Assembly: GCA_037127255.1 (NCBI GenBank)
Contig: JBANSL010000012.1
Span: forward strand, 37,315,115-37,379,114
Direction of reading: 5' to 3'
Origin: Persicaria tinctoria
Taxonomy: Eukaryota > Streptophyta > Magnoliopsida > Caryophyllales > Polygonaceae
DNA length: 64,000 nucleotides
Shown here: in pieces, positions 37,201 through 48,011 of the stretch
Layout: each line of letters starts with the position of its first letter
Numbering within the stretch: position 1 is the first letter of the stretch
Made by a program: the position numbers and the translations under genes
The notes under the pieces: generated by a model
Seen by the model: the letters and a program-made list of their open reading frames with translations, nothing else
What the model was told of the DNA's origin: nothing
Databases searched by the model: none

Positions 37201-37215
37201 GGGGGGGGGGGGGGG
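37201..37215. repeat. Poly-G tract
   Basis: Fifteen uninterrupted G inside a longer G-rich run (about 37196-37220) that could form quadruplexes. Confidence 0.9.
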
Positions 37216-38909
37216 AGGGGATTTTTGTCCGAGTTGACGTTGGCGAGTCTAGAAGAGGATTAGTCTTGGCTTGAGTGTGGAGATGGGCGAGTGGGGACTG
37301 TGTTTTATATTGGACTAGTGTGATGTGACGATTTTCTTGATTATGTGATTTATTTATATCTGCTGGCATGATGTTAGATAGCGACCATTATAAAACCTGA
37401 TATGGAATGACATTACATGTTGATACGCAATGTTGAAATCTAATTGTTAGTGGCAAGTGTTATCATGATATATTGATGCTTTGCTATCCAGTTATGTTAT
37501 TTTAGAAGCATAATATGATGTGTTGTAATATGATATATGAGATAATGGTGCCTGATGACTAAATGATCGTTATATGGTATTGTAAGGAGTTGAAATGATG
37601 TTTTGTGAGTATGTTAGCATTTGATGCTTGGTATATGGTTAGATCTTTCCTTTTACTGAAGCTTAAATGGCATGGTCTTGTGTGCTAATGTGTTGAAAAT
37701 TAGTGTTAGTCTGCTGACCTTATGATGAGATTCTTCTATGACTACCTTTATCCTGCTAATGTTTGAATTGACATGCTAAATCTGTTGTGGCAATGCGGAA
37801 TAGAATTAGGATAAGTTGATAAGATGATTTGGTGAGTTATGTGTTCATTAACTGAAAAAACCCTGTTATGACTGGTTCTACTTGTATTGCGATGTTGATA
37901 TGCGATCGTGAGATTTGAGGTGTACTGACGTACTAACTCCATGACGTCTAACCCATTGATCTCTCGACATGTGTGCTTGCGTGATATGTTATGAGAATTC
38001 AACTATGCACTTGTGATGCCTTCAGTGTGATATAGATATACCTTATGACTTTGGTGTGATATCGAGATGAGTGTTATTATTTTGGCATGGATGCATCTTA
38101 TGACCTTTAGTATGATGTGGAGATGTTGATGTGACCTTGCGGCACTGTGTTGGCATATGTTTGAGACTTGTCGTATGATGCACTCGTTGATGATCGATTG
38201 GTTATGTGGTTATGCATTGCTTATGGCTTGTGAATCTTGTTTGAATTGAGTCGGTAGATTGATTTGATTCTGGAAACTAGGAAGAGAATATGGGATTAGC
38301 CCTTAGAGGTGGATGATTTCACCTCTTGAGTTCTGAATTTGCTTGACCAACTTGGGATTTAAAGGGCTTTGAAAGAGTTTGGAAGCAACCAACTTGGATT
38401 TTGAAAAGCTTTGGAATGGTTTTGGAGTTGAGGGGTTTTCTTGATTTGAAGGGTTTTGGACAATTTCGAAAAAGACTTACTTGGATTTTAAGAGACCGAA
38501 CACGATCGAAAATTTTCACGATTTTGAGACCAATCTTTTTCAACTGTGGAATCCCCTTTGAAAATTTTCAAACCCGGGCAACTCTATGATACTTCACGAA
38601 GTGGATACAAGCATTTTATGGGGGCGCTTGTAGGGTGCGTGCTAAGACCTAGTGATGATATTGTAGAAAATTGTGATACTTCCGAAAAGCCGAAGCGAGG
38701 ATGTGATAAGGGCGCTTATTGAATACTTGTCAAGACCAATTGGAGATGTCACGACCATGACTAGGATGTTGTGAGAATCCTGGAAGACGCAACCGAGATG
38801 ATTACAAGATTCTTGGACATGGTCCTTGGACTCACCTATTTCAAACTTCATCCCCTACTTTATTTTGGTTTTAGTCTCGGGGACGAGACTTGTTTTTAGA
38901 GGTGGATGA

Positions 38910-41900
38910 TGTAAAGGCTCGGATTTTTAAATAATAAATTTTAATAAATAATATAAAATGGATCTAAGTAAAAAAAAATCGGACATTTCAAGGAAAAATC
39001 GTCTTTAAATTACTAAATTGAAATTGAAACTCGTTAAATCAGATTTTGAAACTCCTAAAACGGATTTCCGACCTAAAATAAAATTGTGGAAACTAACCTT
39101 TGAAAACAAATTCTCGGGATTCGTTGCCGGGTATTTGAATTAGTGGGACTACTTCACCTCTTCCCTTCAATTGTTTTGTTATCTTCCCAAACTCCCCATC
39201 TGATTTCAAATTGCAGGCACCACCTTCTCAGCCTGCAACAAATTGGTCCCCTCTCAACTCAATTGGTTCATCCCCAAATTAGTCCAACATCTACCCCTCT
39301 CTTCTTCACTTCATCCCTGTTTTCTTTCCCCTTTGGCAAGGTCACCTACACCTCCCACGCCTAGTCAACTTCTTAAGGTTAGCCCGTGATCCCCATTCTG
39401 AACTTAAAACCCCACACACGTCCCCCATACCTCTTTCTCACAACCAAACACCACCCCTTCTCTCCTCTGTTATGAAAATCAAATAAACTTTTTTCCTCTC
39501 CTATCTTCTTTCTCCTTATCTTACTCACCCTCTTGTTCCTCTCCTGATTTCTTTCAAATCCCCCGAGACACCACCCTCTTGTTCTGTTTCGCCACCGGGA
39601 CAAGCACCACCACAGCTACCTTGTTCCTCTCATTTTCGAAGAGGGAATCCAGAACATAATACCCCTCCAACATCCTCCGAGCTCTGACGTCTGACGACCG
39701 CAGCCACCATCCCATGAGCCGAGAACCTCCCTTCGACGCCTCCAGGCAGCAGCAGCCACCCCGAAGCCACCGCCGAGCGGGCGCCGCCCCCCCCCCCCCC
39801 CCCCTTCTTCTCCTTCCCATGTTCTTCCGTTCTTGCGTCGGTAAGTCTCGTTCTCCCTATCTTTCACCTTCAATCGAGCAAAAGCTTCCCTTTTCTCACC
39901 GAACCGCCCACGACCTAGGTCTGGGAAGCGATCGGCGCCTCCGACAAAGCCTTCCGACGACCTAATTCGAACTTTCCGGCGAGTTGACACCCCTCGGGGA
40001 GGACCTCTCTCCCTTGCTCTCTCTCTCTCTCTCTCTCACTTCTTGTTCCGTATATGTGTGTCGGGTAGTTGGGATTTGGCAGCCGGAGCAAGGCCGCCGC
40101 CGGTGAGCCTCCCCGCTCCTCCTTTTCTTCTTCCGCCGAACCCAGGTCTCTATTTCTCTCTGTTTTCTTTCGTTCCAAAAGAGGAAGAAGAAGGAATGTG
40201 AACCCCTTATTTTCCACATCACTTGCCATGCCATCCTGGCCCACTTTTTTTTTTAAATGTCCAACCCGGTTTTGTTAAATGGAATGGAAGAGATGTGTGG
40301 TTTTGGGCCTATTTTGGGGTCCGGTTTTGTGTTTTAGAAAGAAACAAAGGATTGGGCCTATCCTTATTGTCCCATCTGATTTTTGGTCTTAAGAGAAGGT
40401 GTTGCTCGATTTTGGGTCTTAATAAAAGGAGAGGGTTGATCTGGGTAATTTTCAAAATAAAAGAGGCCCGGATTTGGAATTTTATAATTATAAGGGTGGG
40501 TTTTGGTAAGGATGATTTAATTAAATGAATATGAATGGGATTTTAGAAATATTTTATAAAAATGTTAAAAGAAAATGGTATTTGAAATATTATATAATAT
40601 TATGTGAGATTTAAAATATAAATCATTATTTTGAGAAATTGGTTTTAAGTTTAAATGTTTAATGTCGGGATTCCTTAACCTCACCACTTGATTGAGACTT
40701 AATGATTTGATGCCTTATGTTTTACAAACCTTGTTGATCGACTTAATCTAACTTGTCGGATTTCGAACTCTTATAACTTATACCGTTTACGGATGTTACG
40801 CTTTTGTTTTGAAGTGAGGTATAATGAGATAAGACGGAATGATCGAAAATGGGATATGTGAAGATATGTGTGATAGTTAGGGGTGCCTTGTGTGATTAGA
40901 TAGACTTATGCATATCTGTATATTTGTTAGGTGATTGTTGCTTGTTGGACTCCGCTTGCGTTATCTTTTGTTGTTCGGCATTTCAGGTAAGTTCCCTAGG
41001 GGGCTTAATCTGGTTGGACATTCATGCCTGTTGTTGCATTTTATGTTAGGTGTTGCATATGCATAAAAGTATGCTATGTAGTATCATGTTTAGGTTGCAC
41101 TAATTGAATGAGCATCTGCTTACTTTATGCATTTGAAACAGAACGGCCATTATCTGTGATAGTCCTAGAGTCTTTGCTAGGGTCATAGGGTAGCCCAGCC
41201 TCATCGGGTGCCCGGAGTTAATCGAGTCGATATGAGCATGATATGATAGCCCGGCACAATCGGGAAATCGATGAGATGATATGATATGATGATGTCGTGG
41301 TTTGTGCACCACCACGAGGAAATTGCTATGCTATAGCCCGAACTGGCTAGTCTCCTCATTAACGGGAAGGGGTGCAGCGGTAGGAAAGGGACATGCCAGT
41401 TGGCATTCTCTGGGCGCCTTTAATTGTCTTTTCGTATATTTATATGAAGTAGGAGCATGCTAGTGTGTTTAACTTTCGTACTGCATTAGAGCATCTTTAT
41501 TAGGTATAGCACATACTATGTGGCCTCAGATAGGACTGCCGGTCCCGCATGATGGGCTCGATCTGACTCCTTTCCCCATTCTTCTTTTAAAGGTATTTTC
41601 TGCAGATTTTGACTGTTCGGTGTCTATATAACGGGGTTCCCTTTTTGGCGATTATTGGACTGAAAGACTGACTTCTAAACTTAAACTTAGGTAATTTGGA
41701 TACTCGTATTTACCATGTTTTTGGTTTTGACCCGGCTTCACCGTGGCTCGATCTGACTCCTTAAATGAACTTCCACGACTTAGTTCTATAGGACAGTTCG
41801 GGCTACGGTGCTTTTAGTGTTTGAAATCCCCCTTTATTATTGATCTTAAAATTGAATTTCAAACCTCGACCTGTACCTGGATTGCAAGATCCGAACAAGG

Positions 41901-41951
41901 GGTTTCATCCCTTGAAACGTAACCCGGAAATCCTAATTCCGGGCCGTTACA
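38910..41951 (+). repeat. 3' LTR of LARD
   Basis: 3,042 bp, partner of 30319-33382. It differs by a poly-C expansion (39787-39804), a CT microsatellite (about 40015-40039) and a replaced stretch near 41740-41800, where CGTGGCTCGATCTGACTCC copies a phrase from about 41556. Confidence 0.93.
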
Positions 41952-41956
41952 GAAAA

Positions 41957-43758
41957 TGAAACTAACAAAATGGAAAGCAAACTCCCTATCTCAACAAGGT
42001 AGGGCAGTTCTTATAAAAGCGAACCTTCCGGCCAAACCCAATTACATTATGCAAAACCTTATGCTACCGACGAGCGCGTACAATGAATTAGATAGAGTAA
42101 ATAGATGTTTCTTCTAGAATAAGGACCAAAAGTATAAACCTCTGTTAGGATGGGACAAAATTTTTAAACAAAAAAATCAAGGAGGTTTGGGAATCAGCAA
42201 AACAAAAGACATGAACACAACCTTACAAATGAAATTATTATGGAAAATACTGGTAAAACCCCACAACCGATGGGTCAAAATAATCAGAGAAAAATATTTA
42301 AAAGAAGGCCAAATTTGGGATTAAAGAAGGAAGAATAACTTGTCCTGGCAATGGGCCAAATTAATTGAATTAAATGATGATTTCTGCAAAGGACTCATTT
42401 GGCATATTGGAAATGGAAAAACGGTCAAATTTTTGAAGGACAAATGGTTAAATGATGAGAGAAACCTTAAGGATTATAGACTAATCTCGCTCATTGATGA
42501 CCAAGAAAGAGTTGACAACTACATCCTACCAAACAGGACATGGAATGTCCAAAAGATTTGAGAAATACTACCTACAGACCTAGTGGAGATAATTACAAGT
42601 ATCCCTCTCCCTACGCAGGAGGTTGAAGATAGACTCTATTGGAAACCTAGCTTGAATGGCTGATTTTTAACTTCGAGCACTTTAAAACTAATAACAAAAA
42701 ACGACAATGAGATTGAACTATTCGCTGGATTATGGAAAATATATTGCCCACCAAAGATAAAAAATTTCTAATGGAAAGTAGGAATGAATGGGTTACCGAC
42801 GAATGCTAGACTCCGAAATAAAGGGATACATACGCCCATGGAGTGTATATTCTGCAACTCGAGGGAGGAATATGCTATCCACCTCCTCATGGAATGCCCG
42901 ATAACTTTAAGAACCATTGGATCGCTGGATAGAGACATTGAACGATTAATTATAAATGTTGACAAAACTAGTCGAAGTATTAGGACCATTACAAATGAAA
43001 TATTTTGACAACTAAAACATGAGCAAAAGGCTACCTTAGCTTTCTCCTAGTGGTGTATTTGGATGAAAACGAACAACATTATATTTGACAATCAGAACTT
43101 ACGAATAATTGATGAATTGGTAGCCACTATCAACTACCACGGGAAAAACTGAAAAAAAAAAACTATACAAGATGACTCAGACGAGGAAGATGGAAAGACA
43201 ACAATAATCAAACCCAGAGACAACTCACACAAAAGGAACATCATTAGATGGTGTAAGCCCGACAACGGTGTCTTGAAGCTTAATTTTGACGGTTCTAAAT
43301 CTTTGTCTGGTCTTGCCTCCGCAGGATTTGTTATTAGAGATGATGGTGGTAGGGTGATTTCGTGCGGTGCTAGAAGATGCAAGATGGTGTCTGCACTACA
43401 GGTTGAGGCTGTTGGGCTGCAGATCGGGTTGCTGGAGGCCCGGATGCTAGGGATACGAAGAATTGCGGTGGTGGGGGACTACCTCTTGATCGTCAAAGCG
43501 ATCAATAATGCTTGGTAAACCTCGTGGGAGATTGAAATCCTCTTATCGGATGCCCTTTGCCAACTTCGTTTGTTCGAGACAACTGTTGTGACTCACATTT
43601 TTAGAGGCGGACCGACTCACTCACTTGGCCTTGGAGTTCGACTCGCTGTCTTTGGAGTTCCGATTCAGAGTTCCAAGCTCTCGTCCATAGGGACACTCTT
43701 GGGTGGTGGTATAGCTATGGTTAACCACCCCCAAATTCTCACGTCGGGTTAGTACTTG
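41957..43758 (+). pseudogene. LINE-B, second part: RT thumb, zf-RVT and RNase H, decayed
   Basis: Continues LINE-B after the LARD. It begins with KMKLTKWKANSLSQQGRAVL (thumb of L1 RT), then GWDKIFKQKNQGGLGI, HIGNGKTVKFLKDKWL, the knuckle CIFC...HLLMEC (about 42847-42897), and RNase H with KLNFDGSKSLSG, VEAVGLQIGL and a final HIFR...LGVRLAVFGV. Several stops and frameshifts are present. No poly-A tail is evident at the right end, so its 3' boundary (about 43758) is approximate. Confidence 0.88.
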
Positions 43759-44038
43759 TAGTGCTCTGTTTGGATTAAGGGATTTGGGGGGTTTATTAGG
43801 GAAGGGAAGTGAAAGGAAAATAGATTGATTGTTTGGATGGGTAGTTCCTTTTAGAAGGGAAGAGATTGGTTGGAAAAGGAGGAGGAAAAAACACGGGATT
43901 TGAAACTCCATCAAAATGGTGGAATCTCATGAGAAAGTGTGAGAGGAGGTTTTTTTTTTAAAAGAAGAAAAAGAAAAAATATGTAATTAATTAACACTAC
44001 TAATTCAATAAAAATCCCTTCCATTCCACCCCAACAAA
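43757..44038. mobile_element. Foldback (MITE-like) element, left part, split by LINE-C
   Basis: Starts near CTCTGTTTGGATTAAGGG. Its GGGAAGGGAAGTGAAAGGAAAA is mirrored by an inverted copy in the CCCTTCCATTCCACCCC...TTTTCCTTCCTTTCCTTCCC sequence that spans 44010-44050 and continues at 52951 beyond LINE-C. The exact ends and target site are unclear. Confidence 0.4.
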
Positions 44039-44050
44039 CAACATATATGT

Positions 44051-44811
44051 AATGACTAGCGAATTAAGATGGACCAAAAACCCTTTTACTGTGAGGAGAA
44101 CGCGCCTCCACGCGCTTCTCCTACCTTCCCCCAAAATCAACCTAACCCTAAATGCTCAACCCCAAATCGAACTTCTTAATCCAGAAATCTTCATGATTCC
44201 TCTGCAAATCCTATCCAAATCCCCCATAAAACTCAAAATAGGAATAGTCACATCGGATTAAAGGGCTTTTGGCACTGGATCTGGCACACAAAAATCATCT
44301 CGAGCAAAACAGATTGGGGTTCCTCTCTAATGGGGGTCGGCTTTTTCTGTGAAATCAAATCAAGCCAATGGGAAGTCTACTACTGCATCTGCTATGCTTT
44401 CTTTGGAGGATCCTCCTCCTGCGGTGCCTTTCTCTCTCCTCTGAGAGCGGCCTGTTTCTCTCCTTTAGGAGAGACCTGTCTCAGACGATTGAATGGATCG
44501 TCCACTCGTGTGAGACTGACATGGAACTCTGAACACGAGAAGCTTCGGCCTCATCATTACTACTCCAGTTTGCTACAATTTCAAGGTGGGATCTTCCGAC
44601 TTGGCAGGTATGATACTCCTTCCTCATTCCTTTACCTTGATCTCCCTTTGCTTTCTAGAGCTCTGAACAAAAAAAACTAAAAAGGGACAACAAATCGGCC
44701 TATAAAAACCTTTACAATAAGAAATTAAATGCTACCTCTTTCCACTGTCTGTTCTCTTACTTTAATCTTCAACATCTTTCTCTTTCAAAACTAGCCTTTC
44801 TCTTATACTGT
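44051..44811 (+). promoter_or_regulatory. 5' leader of LINE-C (putative internal promoter)
   Basis: 761 bp between the target duplication and ORF1. No conserved frame. L1-type elements carry their promoter here. I see no specific element beyond CT-rich stretches at about 44420-44480 and 44750-44810. Confidence 0.5.
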
Positions 44812-46503
44812 TTGCACTATTTTTTCACTGAACCAGCCTTAATGGCAAGCCAACCACCACCTACTGGGAAGAGGGGCTTCTCTGAAGCTCTACCGAACCC
44901 CATTACTACCCAACCAAATGGGAAGGACAGTCCCTCTGAGGCTGATCCGAACCCCAAAAACACCCAGAAACTGAGCTCTTCCTCCAAGTCACGTAAAAGT
45001 GACAAAGGGAAAAGGAAGATTGACCTATCCTCCTTTTATGACCAACTACAGGAATTCCAACCCAAATACAGATTTGAAACCAATTCCATTCTCTATGGCA
45101 GAGTCTTTGGTGCCTCAATTGAATTGAAGAAGCTTGAACCCAAACTTTCTAGTTACTGGATGGGCCTTTCTAGAGACCTCCAGATTCTTGAACTTCCCAA
45201 CCAGTGGTTTGAGATCAGATTCTCTGACCCCTCTGATCTCCTTGCTGTGTGGGAGGCTCGGCCTTATCATGTGTATGGGCAACTCATTGTGCTCAGGCAA
45301 TGGCACCAATCCTTCGACCCCCACCTGGAAAACACCACCTCCCTTGATATGTGGGTTAGGATCACTTCCATACCCGAAGCCTACAAGAAACCTGGTGCCT
45401 TAGCTGCTATCATTAAGCACAACCATTTTGGTTCCTTCATCAAAGCTGACACTTCTGTTGACCCTAATGCAAAATATGCTAGGGTGTGTGTCAATCTTGA
45501 CATAGGTCCTATTGTTCCAAACACTGTGTTGATCCCTGTTAACAAAAAAGAAGTTTCTGCCCATGTGATTTGGTTTGAAGAATTCCCTGCTGGCTGTGGG
45601 AATTGTGGTGGGCAGGATCACATTTTCACACAATGCTCTTTCCACATTTCTACCCAAAGGAGAGTCCAGGTCACTTTCAAAAAACGAAGCCACCACTCTT
45701 CTATCCCTCAGTCCTCTAGTGACTTCAGAGACTGGAGAAAGGTGGGGAAAAAAGGAAAACCACTTAAGCTCCCTAACCCCATTAAAGCCTTTAGTAACAA
45801 ACCTTATGTCACTGGCAAAGGGGGAGTTTCAATTAACTTTGAAGCTCTTTCTAACTCCTCCTCATCCTCAAATGATAGCCAATCACCTTCTGAGTGTGCC
45901 TCTGCACCTGCTGTCCAAATACCCATAACCTAAGCACCACCACCACTTATTGTCAACCCACCTTTTGATGGTACCTTTGTTGCTGCAAATCAAATTCCTC
46001 CTCCTGGACTTAGTGCTATGGCTTTTGCTGTATCCGAGGCACCTCCTGGATCTGGTGCCATGACCTTTGATGTGTTCCATGCACCTCTTGGTGGTCCTAG
46101 TGGTAGCCCAGCACCTGCTGCTGCTGGCTTCATTGGGAACCTGGGGTTTATGGTTGACACAATGCCCACCCATTACTTTGTCCCTCAGACCATTGACTAG
46201 CCATTTTGTGAGCCCACTGCTGATGGCATCTTAGCACCACAACCCTCTCATGATGATTTCATGGAGCACAACTTTCCACTCCCTAACCCAAACCTATTCT
46301 CTGATGTTGGAGCCGAGGTGGATTCTGAGATCCTTCCTTGCCTGCAGTATGAGCTTGATGAGGATGACCTCTTAGGGGATGACTATGCTGAAGAAGATTA
46401 CCTAGTTGATGACCCTATGGTGGACACCAAGGCTTCTGACCCCCAAGTTGAAGTGCTCTCTGAGCCTTCATTCCACTCAAACCACTCAGTTCTACTGCTG
46501 TGA
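44812..46503 (+). pseudogene. LINE-C ORF1 (DUF4283, CCHC knuckle), two stops
   Basis: One frame of 564 codons ending with TGA at 46501-46503, interrupted by TAA at 45931-45933 and TAG at 46198-46200. The start could also be the Met 11 codons downstream (MASQPPPTG). Residues about 70-250 form the DUF4283 domain (YGRVFGASIELKKL, WFEIRFSDPSDLLAVWEARP, LDMWVRITSIP), an RRM-like nucleic-acid-binding fold of plant LINE ORF1. A zf-CCHC_4 knuckle follows, CGNCGGQDHIFTQC (C-x2-C-x4-H-x4-C). The C-terminal part beyond the first stop is Pro/Ala- then Asp/Glu-rich. The product would bind LINE RNA and carry ORF2 protein. Only two stops in 564 codons suggests moderate age. Confidence 0.9.
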
Positions 46504-48011
46504 GGATGATCTCAGCCATGGATGCTACACCAAATGATGTTTCCACTTCTGGCTCCTTTAAGAGAAGGGTGCATGGTGGGGAAGAGGACACTGCAAGCTC
46601 CAACCTGAAGAGGACCCTATGGTGGACACCAAGGCTTTTGCCAAGCAATGGGGATACATGGCCACCTTCCCAGGCCTTCTGTGATCTGAGCAGCTATTGC
46701 CTAGCTATTTTATCACCTTTTGATGACCATCACCTCCCCAATTCTTGGCAAAACCTTGTTGTTTGTAGGTTTTATCTGATCCTTTGCACTTTCTGGATGT
46801 ATTTTGAAATCAATTATGTAGTCTCTGACGTTAGCTTATGCTTGAACTGTGGCTTATTTTGGTGTAAGATATTTGCCACTGAGCTGATATTTGCCACTGA
46901 ACTTGGTTGTAATCTCCATCTACTTAATATGATGCATATTTTAAATATTTTCATGCATATTTGTACCCATTTATGGATTGAATTTGTATCATCTCTAAGA
47001 TTGAACTTGTCTCTAATATACACCCACTGCAATACCCTCTACTATCAGATTATCTCAACCTGCATACTCTCTTTGAATGACTAGATTACTGACCATCTTC
47101 GAGGGGCTTCTCCCCTCGAGCACATATATGTTATTTCTGAATTGCAAAAGGCCTCCATGATGATCGAACTAAGGACATGCCTTCCCACAGCACAATTGCA
47201 CAACTTTGGACTATTGTGTGCACTATATTTACAGCCACTTGCAACAATGGAATAGAACCAATACTCAGGTACTTATTGTTGACACATAGATTGATTATCT
47301 TTTTTTTCATGACTAGAAACAAAAGAGTTGTTGTAAGAAATTCTAGGATGTTACGTTCAATTAGATATTACAAAAATGACCCTGATGTCAAGACTATGAA
47401 TATGAATAATCACTTGGCTTTGACTGTAATGCAGAGTTTTGATTCATGGGCACATGACAGCTCCATAAGGCTTCAAGTGAACTCCACGCAGAAACTACAA
47501 CCCATTCAAAACTTGTATCTCTTTGCATATATATTCAACATGTGTTTAGAAAGAAATATTTGTATCTTGAATATTCATACAGGTGACAGGGACAGTACTT
47601 AATCCATGGCCCTAGTTTTAACCTCAATTACTACAGGCAGAACACTAGGCAAAGCTCTAGTGCTGAAGTCAATGTTGAATTTATCCCTATGTATGGTTGG
47701 TTCCAGAAATTTCATTTCTGAATTTTCTTTACCCTTGCATACTTTACCAGTCCATCCTTCACAATCTGATTTTACATATTACTCATATCTACTGGTGGCT
47801 CTCGACATTTCTGACTTGAATATAAAGCAAAACCATCTTAGAAATATAAAACAGACTCTGAAATTTGCTATTTTCAGAACAATCATACTAGCTCTTGGTT
47901 GTGATTCAACCAAGAAAAGACATAATAAAACTTTACAAATGCACTACCCATGCAATGTCCTCGGGTGGATGTTAACCAAAGTTACCATATGTCTACAAAA
48001 TATGTTTAATC
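46504..48011 (+). other. Spacer between ORF1 and ORF2 of LINE-C
   Basis: About 1.5 kb with no recognisable protein. It is longer than the usual short ORF1-ORF2 gap. It could be a decayed part of ORF1, a 3'-extended spacer or an unrecognised insertion; I see no boundary repeats. Confidence 0.5.

Larger units (their letters stand above)
33383..38909 (+). other. Non-coding internal domain of LARD
   Basis: About 5.5 kb with a repetitive TG/AT-rich texture (many TGATGTGATAT, TGCATG and CATGCTAG words) and no coding potential seen. It contains a tRNA-iMet-like fragment (36354-36396) and a G tract (37201-37215). The end (38640-38909) is less degenerate and leads into the purine tract. Confidence 0.8.
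30319..41951 (+). mobile_element. Large non-coding LTR element (LARD), tRNA-iMet primed
   Basis: LTRs 30319-33382 and 38910-41951, each about 3.05 kb, TGTAAAGGCTC...GGGCCGTTACA. The target duplication GAAAA is perfect (30314-30318, 41952-41956). A tRNA-iMet primer site follows the left LTR and a purine-rich AGAGGTGGATGA precedes the right one. The 5.5-kb internal region has no frame longer than about 130 codons and no gag or pol motifs. This fits a LARD. The end sequences (GGGGACGAGACTTG before the purine tract, TGTAA LTR start) resemble Tekay/Del chromovirus ends. The LTRs agree well by eye, so the insertion is not ancient. Confidence 0.92.

Noticed and set aside
33383..38909. Short frames in the LARD interior as remnants of gag or pol
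   Set aside because: None shows a knuckle, D-T-G, RT or integrase motif, and base composition is uniform and non-coding.
46504..48011. Open frames of up to 194 codons in the LINE-C spacer as a third LINE protein
   Set aside because: No domain, no conserved motif and AT-rich composition; length is within reach of chance.
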